Below are positions 14,805 through 21,220 of a DNA stretch of 22,977 nucleotides, piece by piece. A program made the position numbers and the translations under genes. Positions within the stretch are counted from its first letter, which is position 1. Each line of letters opens with the position of its first letter. Source of the stretch: CAYIRQ01 sp964365905. Its GTDB lineage: Bacteria > Patescibacteriota > Gracilibacteria > Peribacterales > Peribacteraceae. The notes below the pieces were generated by a model. The model was given only the letters and a program-made list of their open reading frames with translations. It did no database searches and was not told the DNA's origin. Location of the stretch: contig CAYIRQ010000008.1 of the NCBI GenBank assembly GCA_964365905.1, forward strand, positions 1-22,977, in the 5' to 3' direction.

Positions 14805-15576
14805 GGAGCGCGAGGACCGTATCGTGCACGAGACCGTTCGACGCGAGGAGCGGGTGCGGCTCCAATCTCCAGGGTTTGCCGTGTAGATCGGTCACCTTCC
14901 CGCCCGCTTCCTCAACGAGCAGCGCCGGAGCCGCGATATCCCAGGCTTTCCCGCGCAGCGTGGCGCCGAGCGCGGACCCGAGCGCGACGCGCGTCATGCC
15001 GAACGGTCCCTCCCCGAGGTACCGGAAACGGCACCCTCTCGCATGCAGCGGCTCAATGTCTCCGAGAATGGAGTCAAACTCAAACTGGCTGTTGCCGTCC
15101 GCGAGAAAGATGCCTCCCTTGAGGGAAGTTGTCCGCGAAACACGGATGCGCTTACCACTCAGGAACGCCCCCTTCCCCTTCTCCGCCGTGAAGACTTCAC
15201 CGAGCACAGGGAAGACACAGAAAGAGAGCGTGACTTCCCCCGCACGTTCAAGCGCAAGGAGAATGCCAAAGAGAGGAATGCCCGCAAGAAAGTTATGGGT
15301 GCCGTCGAGCGGATCGAGGATCCATCGGTACCCGCTGCTGCCTCGGGTCTCTCCGGATTCCTCAGATAAGATCGCATCGTCGGGGAAGGCGCGTCGCAGC
15401 GCGCTCATGATGATCCTCTCACTCCCGTAATCGGCCTCGCTCACGAGCGTCCCGTCGGCCTTTTCTTCCGCATGTTCAACGGTGCGAAATTTCTTCCGGA
15501 GGAATGCGGACGCCGCCGTGAGTGCCTTGAGCGCAACGATTTTTCTCTGCATAGAAGAAGGTGTCACTTCAGCCAT
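14770..15576 (-). CDS. Inositol-monophosphatase-family phosphatase
   Basis: This is a Mg2+-dependent sugar or nucleotide phosphatase of the IMPase/SuhB/CysQ fold, 268 residues. Metal-site motifs are GTLVSEADYGSE (about 42-53), ILSEESG (69-75), WILDPLDGTHNF (85-96) and the distal WDIAAPALLVEEAGG near residue 214. The start is either 15576, which overlaps the transaldolase stop by 13 bp, or 15552 (MQRKIVALK); neither has a good Shine-Dalgarno. Family members hydrolyse inositol phosphates, PAP, fructose-1,6-bisphosphate or histidinol phosphate. Here, downstream of an isomerase and a transaldolase, it could remove phosphate from a heptose bisphosphate in place of a GmhB-type phosphatase. That role is inference from context. 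Confidence 0.87.
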   Translation of the reverse strand: MAEVTPSSMQRKIVALKALTAASAFLRKKFRTVEHAEEKADGTLVSEADYGSERIIMSALRRAFPDDAILSEESGETRGSSGYRWILDPLDGTHNFLAGIPLFGILLALERAGEVTLSFCVFPVLGEVFTAEKGKGAFLSGKRIRVSRTTSLKGGIFLADGNSQFEFDSILGDIEPLHARGCRFRYLGEGPFGMTRVALGSALGATLRGKAWDIAAPALLVEEAGGKVTDLHGKPWRLEPHPLLASNGLVHDTVLALLTSSVSLQRKR

Positions 15577-16295
15577 TCCGCGAAGTCATTCAGAAACTGC
15601 GCGACGACTTCGTCGGTCTTGAAGTGCTCGGTCATCGGAACGAAAAATTTGGGAGGAACCGTGACGATGTGCGCGCCCGCTTTTCCGGCGTCGACGACGT
15701 CCGTGACGCTGCGCATGCTTCCTGCGATGATTGCGGCTTCCGGATACGATGCATCGAAAATTCTGCGCGTTTCGCGGATGATCGCCGCCGGATCGAAATC
15801 TGCATCCACAAGTCGTCCTTCTGCGACGTAGTTCTTCCGCACTGTCGCATACTTCTCCGCCGCCCCGTCGCGGATGCGGGCCCAGAAGAGACTCACGAAG
15901 CGTGCGCCCGCGGCTGCCGCCATCACCGCCTGAGAAACACTCATCGCGCACGTGCAGTTCACCTTGATGCCCTCCGCAGCAAGCTCTTTGATGATCGCGA
16001 GCTCATTCCATCCGACCTGCACCTTGATCGCGAGCTCGGGATACTTGAACTCCTTCACAAAGCGCTTCGCCTGCGCGAGAATTTCCTTTGGGTCCCGGGA
16101 AAAGACTTCCACTGAAACCGGGATGCCCGGTTGATATTTCTGAACGAGAGCAAGAATCTTTCCAATGTGCTCCTCAAATGTCGCTTTCGGCTCCTTGGCA
16201 AGCAGCGACGGATTCGTCGTGACCCCCCGAGCAAACCCTCGTTTGAGGGCTTCCTCAATATCCAGCAGATTGGCGGAATCAATGAATATTTTCAC
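15564..16295 (-). CDS. Transaldolase / fructose-6-phosphate aldolase-like protein
   Basis: This is a short TalC/FSA-type class I aldolase of 243 residues. Two adjacent GTG codons could start it. The second, at 16295, is chosen because it gives MKIFIDSANLLDIEEAL, the family's usual N-terminus, and lies 6 nt after a TATACT box. GVTTNPSLLAKE is the first substrate loop. The Schiff-base lysine is most likely in ELAIKVQVGWNEL, near residue 92. NCTCAMSVSQAVMAAAAGA followed by FVSLFWARIRD is the conserved later strand. Such enzymes move dihydroxyacetone units or split F6P, and transaldolases act on sedoheptulose-7-phosphate. It is flanked by a GmhA-like isomerase gene and a phosphatase gene, which suggests supply or drain of a heptulose phosphate for glycan synthesis. 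Confidence 0.87.
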   Translation of the reverse strand: MKIFIDSANLLDIEEALKRGFARGVTTNPSLLAKEPKATFEEHIGKILALVQKYQPGIPVSVEVFSRDPKEILAQAKRFVKEFKYPELAIKVQVGWNELAIIKELAAEGIKVNCTCAMSVSQAVMAAAAGARFVSLFWARIRDGAAEKYATVRKNYVAEGRLVDADFDPAAIIRETRRIFDASYPEAAIIAGSMRSVTDVVDAGKAGAHIVTVPPKFFVPMTEHFKTDEVVAQFLNDFAEWLK

Positions 16296-16301
16296 CACAA
16301 A

Positions 16302-16307
16302 AGTATA
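16302..16307 (-). promoter_or_regulatory. Probable -10 box just upstream of the transaldolase gene
   Basis: TATACT on the minus strand ends 6 nt before the second GTG (16295), the start that gives the canonical MKIFIDSAN terminus. The first GTG would lie only 3 nt from the box. The identical spacing at 3048 supports a leaderless transcript. Confidence 0.5.
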
Positions 16308-16325
16308 CCGGTGCAGAAAAAATGC

Positions 16326-16946
16326 TCAAAGCCCCGTTTCCCGTTTTATCCTTTCTCTGAGCACCGAAGCAATCAGATGGTGCAGCACGACGTGAAACCC
16401 CTCAACGAGCGGCGTGGAACTCACGGGGACGAGGATGGGAATGTCAACGAGACTCTTCATCGCGCCGCCATCGAAGCCGACGAGTCCGATCGTTGTGCCG
16501 CCAAGATCTTTGACGTACTGCAGACCTTTCAGGAGATTTTGGGACCACGCTCCGGCTTTGTCCTTTCCTGCTCCTCCATNNNNNNNNNNATGAACACTGA
16601 TGCCGATGCAGACGTCTCCGGGTCGAGCAAATGTCCGGAGCTGCTCGAGATACACATCCTCCCAACCGCGATCATTCACGAGCGCGCTCGTGAGGGGCAC
16701 ATTGTCGAAGAGACTCACCGCCTTCACGCGCCTCTTGTGCGGTGAGAGTGTGCACTGGACGAGATCGGCTGCGAAATGTGTCGCCGTGGAAGCCGATCCC
16801 CCATTGCCGATGATGAAGATCGTCTTCTCGTCCTTCCACGCCCGAAAGAGCGCCTCGATTGCACGCCCGATCTCTTCCTGCGAAACACTGTCGCACAGGC
16901 ACTTCACTTCGCTGAGAAATTGTCCGACAGAATCGCTGCTGCTCAT
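16326..16946 (-). CDS. SIS-domain phosphosugar isomerase (GmhA-like), interrupted by Ns
   Basis: This SIS-fold protein resembles sedoheptulose-7-phosphate isomerase (GmhA/DiaA group). FIIGNGGSASTATHFAADL (about 44-62) is the sugar-phosphate loop. NDRGWEDVYLEQL, then ISVH, GGAGKDKAGAWSQNLLKG and TTIGLVGFDGGAMKSL follow, ending with VEGFHVVLHHLIA. Ten Ns fall between ISVH and GGAGKDK. If the flanks join by sharing the dinucleotide AT, the protein reads ISVHGGAGKDK, as I remember for relatives, and is 202 residues long. ATG at 16946 has TAGTCT 6 nt upstream and no Shine-Dalgarno. With a transaldolase, a phosphatase and a kinase/nucleotidyltransferase nearby, it probably supplies a heptose phosphate. 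Confidence 0.85.
   Translation of the reverse strand: MSSSDSVGQFLSEVKCLCDSVSQEEIGRAIEALFRAWKDEKTIFIIGNGGSASTATHFAADLVQCTLSPHKRRVKAVSLFDNVPLTSALVNDRGWEDVYLEQLRTFARPGDVCIGISVHXXXXGGAGKDKAGAWSQNLLKGLQYVKDLGGTTIGLVGFDGGAMKSLVDIPILVPVSSTPLVEGFHVVLHHLIASVLRERIKRETGL
16580..16589. other. Assembly gap (10 Ns)
   Basis: Ten N characters lie inside the SIS isomerase gene. The frame agrees on both sides, and both flanks carry AT at the break (...CCAT before, ATGAAC after), so the gap is more likely a scaffolding placeholder than missing sequence. Confidence 0.95.
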
Positions 16947-16977
16947 TGGTGCAGACTATGGAATTCGCTCTGGGGAG

Positions 16978-18087
16978 TCAATTCTGCTCCGGAAACGTAT
17001 ACTGCCCATCCATCAATGTTCCAAAATCGAGCGGCCCTGTCTTCGGATTCACGGCCGTGATCTTACCGCTCCCTTCGTCATATTGGATGAAACCCCAATC
17101 ACTTGGCTTCTTCCGATCACGGGAGAGAAAACCTTCGCTCATGCCAACATCCCCGTTTACATCTGCAATTTTTCCCCACGCATTATTGCATTGCTGCACC
17201 CCCGGTTGTGCAATTTCATCACCAAGCAACACCGCATGGCCGTGGATCATGACACGAATCCCCTCCTCATACATCATATCTGCCGTCCTTTTGCTGATCA
17301 GAGGTGTCTGACTTGGCGGTAATTTTTTCATCATGCAGATGAGAGATGCAAGAGGAGCATCCGGCACCGGTTGTCTGGTTTTCCAATCGTAATCAAAGAG
17401 AAACTTGAAATCACGCCTCTTCCATGCGAGTTGGTAAAGCTGGTTCAATCGCTCTATTCCCAAGGCCATACCTTTCTCATTCATGCCAGCGTGCACAGCC
17501 AGAATACCTCCGATGCGATGAGCCATTTTCATCTGCTCAAAGAGAACGCGGAACGGACCTGTGAAGAAGAGTTCGCGCATTCGCTCATACGCTGCGGGGA
17601 AATCGGTCGACTGCATCTCCGGGTGACATTCAATGAAGGATTGCCATGTGGCCAGGTACTTCTGCGTTTCTGCATCGCCTGGTTCCAATGGAGCGTTCGC
17701 GAGTGGGTGTGCATCCTTCATCTGATGGTGAAGATACAAGCGGTATCGTTTCGCTATTTGGTGCAATACGGGCACGCCATCCATCCACAGTCGCATCCAC
17801 TCTGGTTCATCGGGGTGACTGAGAGCATGGAGCGCAGTAATATCGTGATTGCCCGGCTCCAGGATGACATCCTTAAAATGTTCGCGAATGGCGAGGACGA
17901 GCTCGAGAGCTTCAAGATTGGCAGGACCACGGTCAATGTAGTCGCCTGTGAACACCAATTCGTGCAGTCCCGGATCTTCAAAGACCAGTTCTCCGTGCTT
18001 CGTCTGCCCAAGATGCGCAGCGAGAAGAGTCTTCCTGAGAGCCTCGACGTCGCCATGGATATCGGGAATGAAGATGTCCAACGCCAT
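16978..18087 (-). CDS. Calcineurin-like metallophosphoesterase (PPP-type)
   Basis: This dimetal phosphoesterase of 369 residues has the signature blocks in order: PDIHGD (8-13), GDYIDRG (48-54), GNHD (79-82), then ILAVHAGMN and VMIHGHAVL. These match the Ser/Thr phosphatase and diadenosine-tetraphosphatase branch. The ATG at 18087 is preferred because it lies 6 nt after a TATCAT box and begins MALDIFIPDIHGD. A GTG at 18102 would overlap the upstream stop. The insert between GNHD and the second histidine block is long (about 120 residues), unlike minimal ApaH proteins. No membrane segment is seen. In a sugar locus it could act on a phosphoprotein, a dinucleotide or a sugar phosphate; nothing decides among these. 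Confidence 0.83.
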   Translation of the reverse strand: MALDIFIPDIHGDVEALRKTLLAAHLGQTKHGELVFEDPGLHELVFTGDYIDRGPANLEALELVLAIREHFKDVILEPGNHDITALHALSHPDEPEWMRLWMDGVPVLHQIAKRYRLYLHHQMKDAHPLANAPLEPGDAETQKYLATWQSFIECHPEMQSTDFPAAYERMRELFFTGPFRVLFEQMKMAHRIGGILAVHAGMNEKGMALGIERLNQLYQLAWKRRDFKFLFDYDWKTRQPVPDAPLASLICMMKKLPPSQTPLISKRTADMMYEEGIRVMIHGHAVLLGDEIAQPGVQQCNNAWGKIADVNGDVGMSEGFLSRDRKKPSDWGFIQYDEGSGKITAVNPKTGPLDFGTLMDGQYTFPEQN

Positions 18088-18093
18088 ATTGAC

Positions 18094-18099
18094 ATGATA
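18094..18099 (-). promoter_or_regulatory. Probable -10 box of leaderless phosphoesterase mRNA
   Basis: TATCAT on the minus strand ends exactly 6 nt before the ATG at 18087, with no Shine-Dalgarno between. The same hexamer and spacing recur before the HEPN gene (19888). Confidence 0.5.
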
Positions 18100-18101
18100 C
18101 A

Positions 18102-19142
18102 CTATTTTTTAATTTTGTCCACATCCATCATAGCGCTTTCCTGACTGCCATACCCCTCCTCAATCAACTTCGAAACCGCCACAGCGTCTTTTGCCGAAGG
18201 CCCGATATCTTTTCCCGTACGAATGGATTCCAGAAATTCCACCCACGAATTCTTGAGTGCAGCATCCGGCTTCCCCGGCTCCGAGGGAAATTCCCACACG
18301 GTCTCCTTCGGAGCCTCTCGTCCGAAGGTCTGCGGTCCGAAGACGAGGCGCTCAAGGCCGTACTGCCCGCCGAGGCCATCGACAATGAGATATCCTTTGC
18401 GGCCGTAGATTTCCAACCGGAAGGTCTTCTTCCAGTGCGTCCAGCTCGCGTGGAGTTGCGCGATTTGGCCGCGGGCATTCTTGAGGAGCACGAACACATT
18501 ATCCTCCAACGGAGCGATCGGCATGGAGCCTGTTGCGAGGAAGGTCGATTGCGAAGTGAAGGGGCCGAGGAACCAGTTTGCAATATCGAGCAGGTGCGAT
18601 CCCTGGTCCTGCAGTTCCCCTCCACCGGAAATCTCTTTATCACAGTACCATTCATGCTCATACCCCTCGCGTCCGCCGTGACCGTAGACCGCGCGCAGGA
18701 ACATGATGTCCCCGATCATGCCCTCGTTGACCTTCTGCTTGGCGAGCGCGACCGCCGGATGCAACCGAATGTTGAAGTTCACGCGGTAGCGGAGATTCTT
18801 CTCGCTTGCGATGTCGATGCCCTTCTGGAGTTCGATGGAAAAAATCCCTCCCGGCTTCTCGCAGAAGACGTGCTTGCCCCTCGAGAGCGCCGCCTGCGCC
18901 ACTTGCGTGAGATACACGTGCGGAGTTGCGACGATGACGGCGTCAACGTCCTCCCGATCAAGAACCCCCTCCCACGTCGTTGTGGCATCGCACTGATACT
19001 GCTCCGCGAAGGCCTCTACCTTCTCCTTCTCCGGATGACAGACGACAGTGACCTCGGACTCCGGATGCTCGGCCGCAACCTGCGTCCAGCGCTTGCCCAT
19101 ACCACCAATGCCGATGACGCCGACGCGCATGATATCAAGCAT
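18102..19142 (-). CDS. Gfo/Idh/MocA-family sugar oxidoreductase
   Basis: This NAD(P)-dependent oxidoreductase of 346 residues has a Rossmann N-terminus, MRVGVIGIGGMGKRW, the family's CEKPGG motif (HVFCEKPGGIFSIEL, around residue 95), and GGGELQDQGSHLLDIANWFL in the substrate domain, where the acidic and histidine residues sit. Relatives oxidise or reduce sugars, inositols or nucleotide sugars, including 3-keto sugar formation in surface glycans. The start at 19142 has GAGG 7 nt upstream, so it is preferred over the in-frame ATG at 19130. The stop overlaps the GTG codon upstream of the phosphoesterase gene. It starts 42 bp after the MNT gene. The exact substrate is unknown. Confidence 0.9.
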   Translation of the reverse strand: MLDIMRVGVIGIGGMGKRWTQVAAEHPESEVTVVCHPEKEKVEAFAEQYQCDATTTWEGVLDREDVDAVIVATPHVYLTQVAQAALSRGKHVFCEKPGGIFSIELQKGIDIASEKNLRYRVNFNIRLHPAVALAKQKVNEGMIGDIMFLRAVYGHGGREGYEHEWYCDKEISGGGELQDQGSHLLDIANWFLGPFTSQSTFLATGSMPIAPLEDNVFVLLKNARGQIAQLHASWTHWKKTFRLEIYGRKGYLIVDGLGGQYGLERLVFGPQTFGREAPKETVWEFPSEPGKPDAALKNSWVEFLESIRTGKDIGPSAKDAVAVSKLIEEGYGSQESAMMDVDKIKK

Positions 19143-19184
19143 ACAGCAACCTCACCTCCAACGCCGGGGAGATTTCCGCTTCCG

Positions 19185-19514
19185 CTACACCGGAAGGCCC
19201 TCTCTCTCAATCTCTCGCGCAATCGTCAGGTATTTGTTCTGCATGTCCTCCGGATGGAGCACCACGAGCGACATACGCACGTCTCTTCCCGGATCCAGCG
19301 CATAGAAGGTCATCGCTTCCTTCACTTTCGACCTGTCAAATTGATCGCAGACGACCGCCACATCGATATCGCTCCACGGATGGGATTCATTCCGCGCCAC
19401 GGACCCGAAGAGGAATACATTGTGCACGTGGATATCCGGCCGTTTCTGCAGAACTTTCTTCAGCCTTTCTGCAGCCGTGATGCCATCGCCGACGGTTGGC
19501 CTCATTCGTTTCAT
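19185..19514 (-). CDS. MNT-type minimal nucleotidyltransferase (partner of HEPN)
   Basis: This small protein of 109 residues has the polymerase-beta-like nucleotidyltransferase signature FLFGSVARNESHPWSDIDVA: G37-S38 and the metal-binding pair D49 and D51. The ATG at 19514 overlaps the HEPN gene stop as ATGA, so it is chosen over a TTG at 19523. MNT proteins paired with HEPN proteins commonly form toxin-antitoxin modules in which MNT acts as antitoxin, in studied cases by adding AMP to the HEPN toxin. Gene order HEPN then MNT and overlap are typical. Its presence inside a glycan operon may reflect insertion of a small selfish or defence module. Confidence 0.85.
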   Translation of the reverse strand: MKRMRPTVGDGITAAERLKKVLQKRPDIHVHNVFLFGSVARNESHPWSDIDVAVVCDQFDRSKVKEAMTFYALDPGRDVRMSLVVLHPEDMQNKYLTIAREIEREGLPV

Positions 19515-19888
19515 TGCTCGCAACGGGAAAGAAAGTACTGCGCGCGTTCAATCCAATGTCGCGCGTTGTCCCCGGAAGCATCGGCTTGCAACCATGACTC
19601 ATCTCCATAGCGGCCAAATTCTGAGAACGTCGTGAGTTCTCGAAGCGCCAGGCGCTCTTCCTCCGTCATGGAAAGATCACATGCATCCGCAAGTTGTTCC
19701 AAGTTGTGAATTTTCGGTGGCTGCTCGTCGCGCACTTTCACAAATAAGCCCTTGAGCGCTTTTTCAACCGCAAGATGACAGGTGAAGAGCGCGAATTCGA
19801 AATCCCCCGCCTTCATCATGTTCTCCGCGGCGGCCAATGCGCGCTTCGCTCCATCCAGCCACTGTCGAGCCGCTGTTTCCGCCGTCAT
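19511..19888 (-). CDS. HEPN-domain protein (partner of MNT)
   Basis: This protein of 125 residues is all-helical, with the HEPN pattern AARQWLDGAKRALAAAENM, FALFTCHLAVEKALKGLFV and PPKIHNLEQLADAC. HEPN toxins usually carry an R-x4-6-H RNase motif. I see no such spacing here: the candidate region has FGRYGDESW with no histidine 5-7 residues after the arginine. The protein may be a non-catalytic member or use a different residue set. It is coupled to the MNT gene by ATGA. A TGCTATCAT box directly precedes its start, so the pair may be transcribed on its own. The start at 19888 lies 18 bp after the dehydrogenase-like gene stop. Confidence 0.85.
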   Translation of the reverse strand: MTAETAARQWLDGAKRALAAAENMMKAGDFEFALFTCHLAVEKALKGLFVKVRDEQPPKIHNLEQLADACDLSMTEEERLALRELTTFSEFGRYGDESWLQADASGDNARHWIERAQYFLSRCEQ

Positions 19889-19894
19889 GCAGCC

Positions 19895-19903
19895 ATGATA
19901 GCA
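19895..19903 (-). promoter_or_regulatory. Extended -10 box for the HEPN/MNT pair
   Basis: TGCTATCAT on the minus strand is an extended -10 (TGn plus TATCAT), and it ends 6 nt before the ATG at 19888. It predicts a leaderless transcript starting at the HEPN start codon. Confidence 0.5.
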
Positions 19904-19906
19904 CCT

Positions 19907-21220
19907 TCATTCGCGCAGTTCACTCTTCCCCATCGTAACGTACGAAACGCCCGCATGCGCGAGGTCTTTGGCGCGATCGCAGAGCACCCCGAGCGGATCG
20001 ATGACGAGCGGCGTCTTCATCGCCTTCGTGATCCCGGTGATATCGGGATCTTTGAAGACATCCCAATCGCTGAGAATGAGGAGCGCATCGGCCCCGGCAA
20101 GCGCAGCGTAACGATCCTTTGCCGCCATAACGGGCATTCCGGGCGGAAGTGTGACCGCGGGATCGTACGCCGTGAGCGCCGCGCGCTTCCCGAAATCGGC
20201 GATGACCTTGAGACTTGGAGCATTATGCGTGGAATCCGTGTTCTTCTTGTACGAGAGTCCCCAGATCGCGATGCGCGGGGTGGCGTTCTTTGCGAAAACG
20301 AGAGATTCGACTTTCTCCTTGAGCCACCGGTAACGGCTCTCGCTCTCGTGCAGGATGAGAGCGAGGAGCCCGCTCGGGAGCGCATGCTTCGCAGTCAGCC
20401 GGGAGAGCGCGACGAGATCGCGCTCGAGGTGCCCGCCCGAGAGCCCGAGCCCCGGTTGGACGTAGCACGCGGGACCGATCCGCGGATCGAGCCGCAAGGC
20501 CGGGATCATCTGTCCGTAGTCCGCTCCGACTGCTTCGCACAAATCCGACATCGCATTCGCGTACGTGACCGAGGTCGCGAGATAGATGTTAATGGCCGAC
20601 TTCGTGAGCTCGGCGCTCTCGTAGTTCATGGGGAAGATCGGACAGCCAAACGCCGAGAAGAGACTCTCGACCTCAGGCGCGAGATCCCAGGGCTCGCGCT
20701 CGTGTCCCACGATGATCCTTCCGGGCTTCAGGAAGCGCGAGACGGCATCGCCCACGACGAGGACGTCGACCCAGTAATGGAGGCGAAAAGGAAAATCGCT
20801 GCCGCGGCGCTCTTCAATTGTTTTCTTGAGAGCACGCGTCGTGCCCACCGGCACCTGGCTCATGAAGAGAATGGAAACGTGTGGCTTCAAATGTGGAATC
20901 ATGAGCTCGATGAGCTCATGAACGTGCGAGAGATCCATCTCGTTTTCCGCCGTGATGATAGTGTCCTCTCCGAAGACGACGATGCCGCACTGTGTCAGCT
21001 TCGAGAAATCCGTTGTGAACGAAAGGCGTCCGCGGTGCGTGCCCAGCAACTCGGGGAGAGATGGTTCCGGGAAGGGCGACTCACCTCGCTCCAAGCAATG
21101 CACCATGCCCTCATCCGGATCGACATCGAGTATGTGAAACCCAAGCGACGCAAGACCGGCGCTCGCGACGACACCGAGGTGCGAGAGACCGACGACGCCG
21201 ACCAGTGAGGAGCTGCTCAT
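19907..21220 (-). CDS. UDP-glucose/GDP-mannose dehydrogenase-family protein lacking catalytic Cys
   Basis: This protein of 437 residues has the fold order of nucleotide-sugar 6-dehydrogenases: N-terminal NAD domain VGVVGLSHLG (7-16), VPVGTTRAL, the central helix block ESAELTKSAINIYLATSVTY with the conserved Lys and Asn, then LRLDPRIG and WGLSYKKNTDSTHNAPSLKV. The catalytic loop, normally GFGGSCFPKD, reads GLGLSGGHLERD, which puts His264 where the nucleophilic Cys should be. The usual NPEFLREG segment is also degraded (WVDVLVVGDAVSRFLKPG). The ATG at 21220 overlaps the kinase/nucleotidyltransferase gene stop as ATGA. Without Cys the two-step oxidation to a uronic acid is unlikely, so a single oxidation, an epimerase-like role or a regulatory role is possible. 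Family membership is firm; activity is open. Confidence 0.85.
   Translation of the reverse strand: MSSSSLVGVVGLSHLGVVASAGLASLGFHILDVDPDEGMVHCLERGESPFPEPSLPELLGTHRGRLSFTTDFSKLTQCGIVVFGEDTIITAENEMDLSHVHELIELMIPHLKPHVSILFMSQVPVGTTRALKKTIEERRGSDFPFRLHYWVDVLVVGDAVSRFLKPGRIIVGHEREPWDLAPEVESLFSAFGCPIFPMNYESAELTKSAINIYLATSVTYANAMSDLCEAVGADYGQMIPALRLDPRIGPACYVQPGLGLSGGHLERDLVALSRLTAKHALPSGLLALILHESESRYRWLKEKVESLVFAKNATPRIAIWGLSYKKNTDSTHNAPSLKVIADFGKRAALTAYDPAVTLPPGMPVMAAKDRYAALAGADALLILSDWDVFKDPDITGITKAMKTPLVIDPLGVLCDRAKDLAHAGVSYVTMGKSELRE

Noticed and set aside
16580..16589. Frameshifted or broken isomerase pseudogene
   Set aside because: The frame agrees across the Ns, all SIS motifs are present on both sides, and joining the flanks gives an uninterrupted canonical segment.
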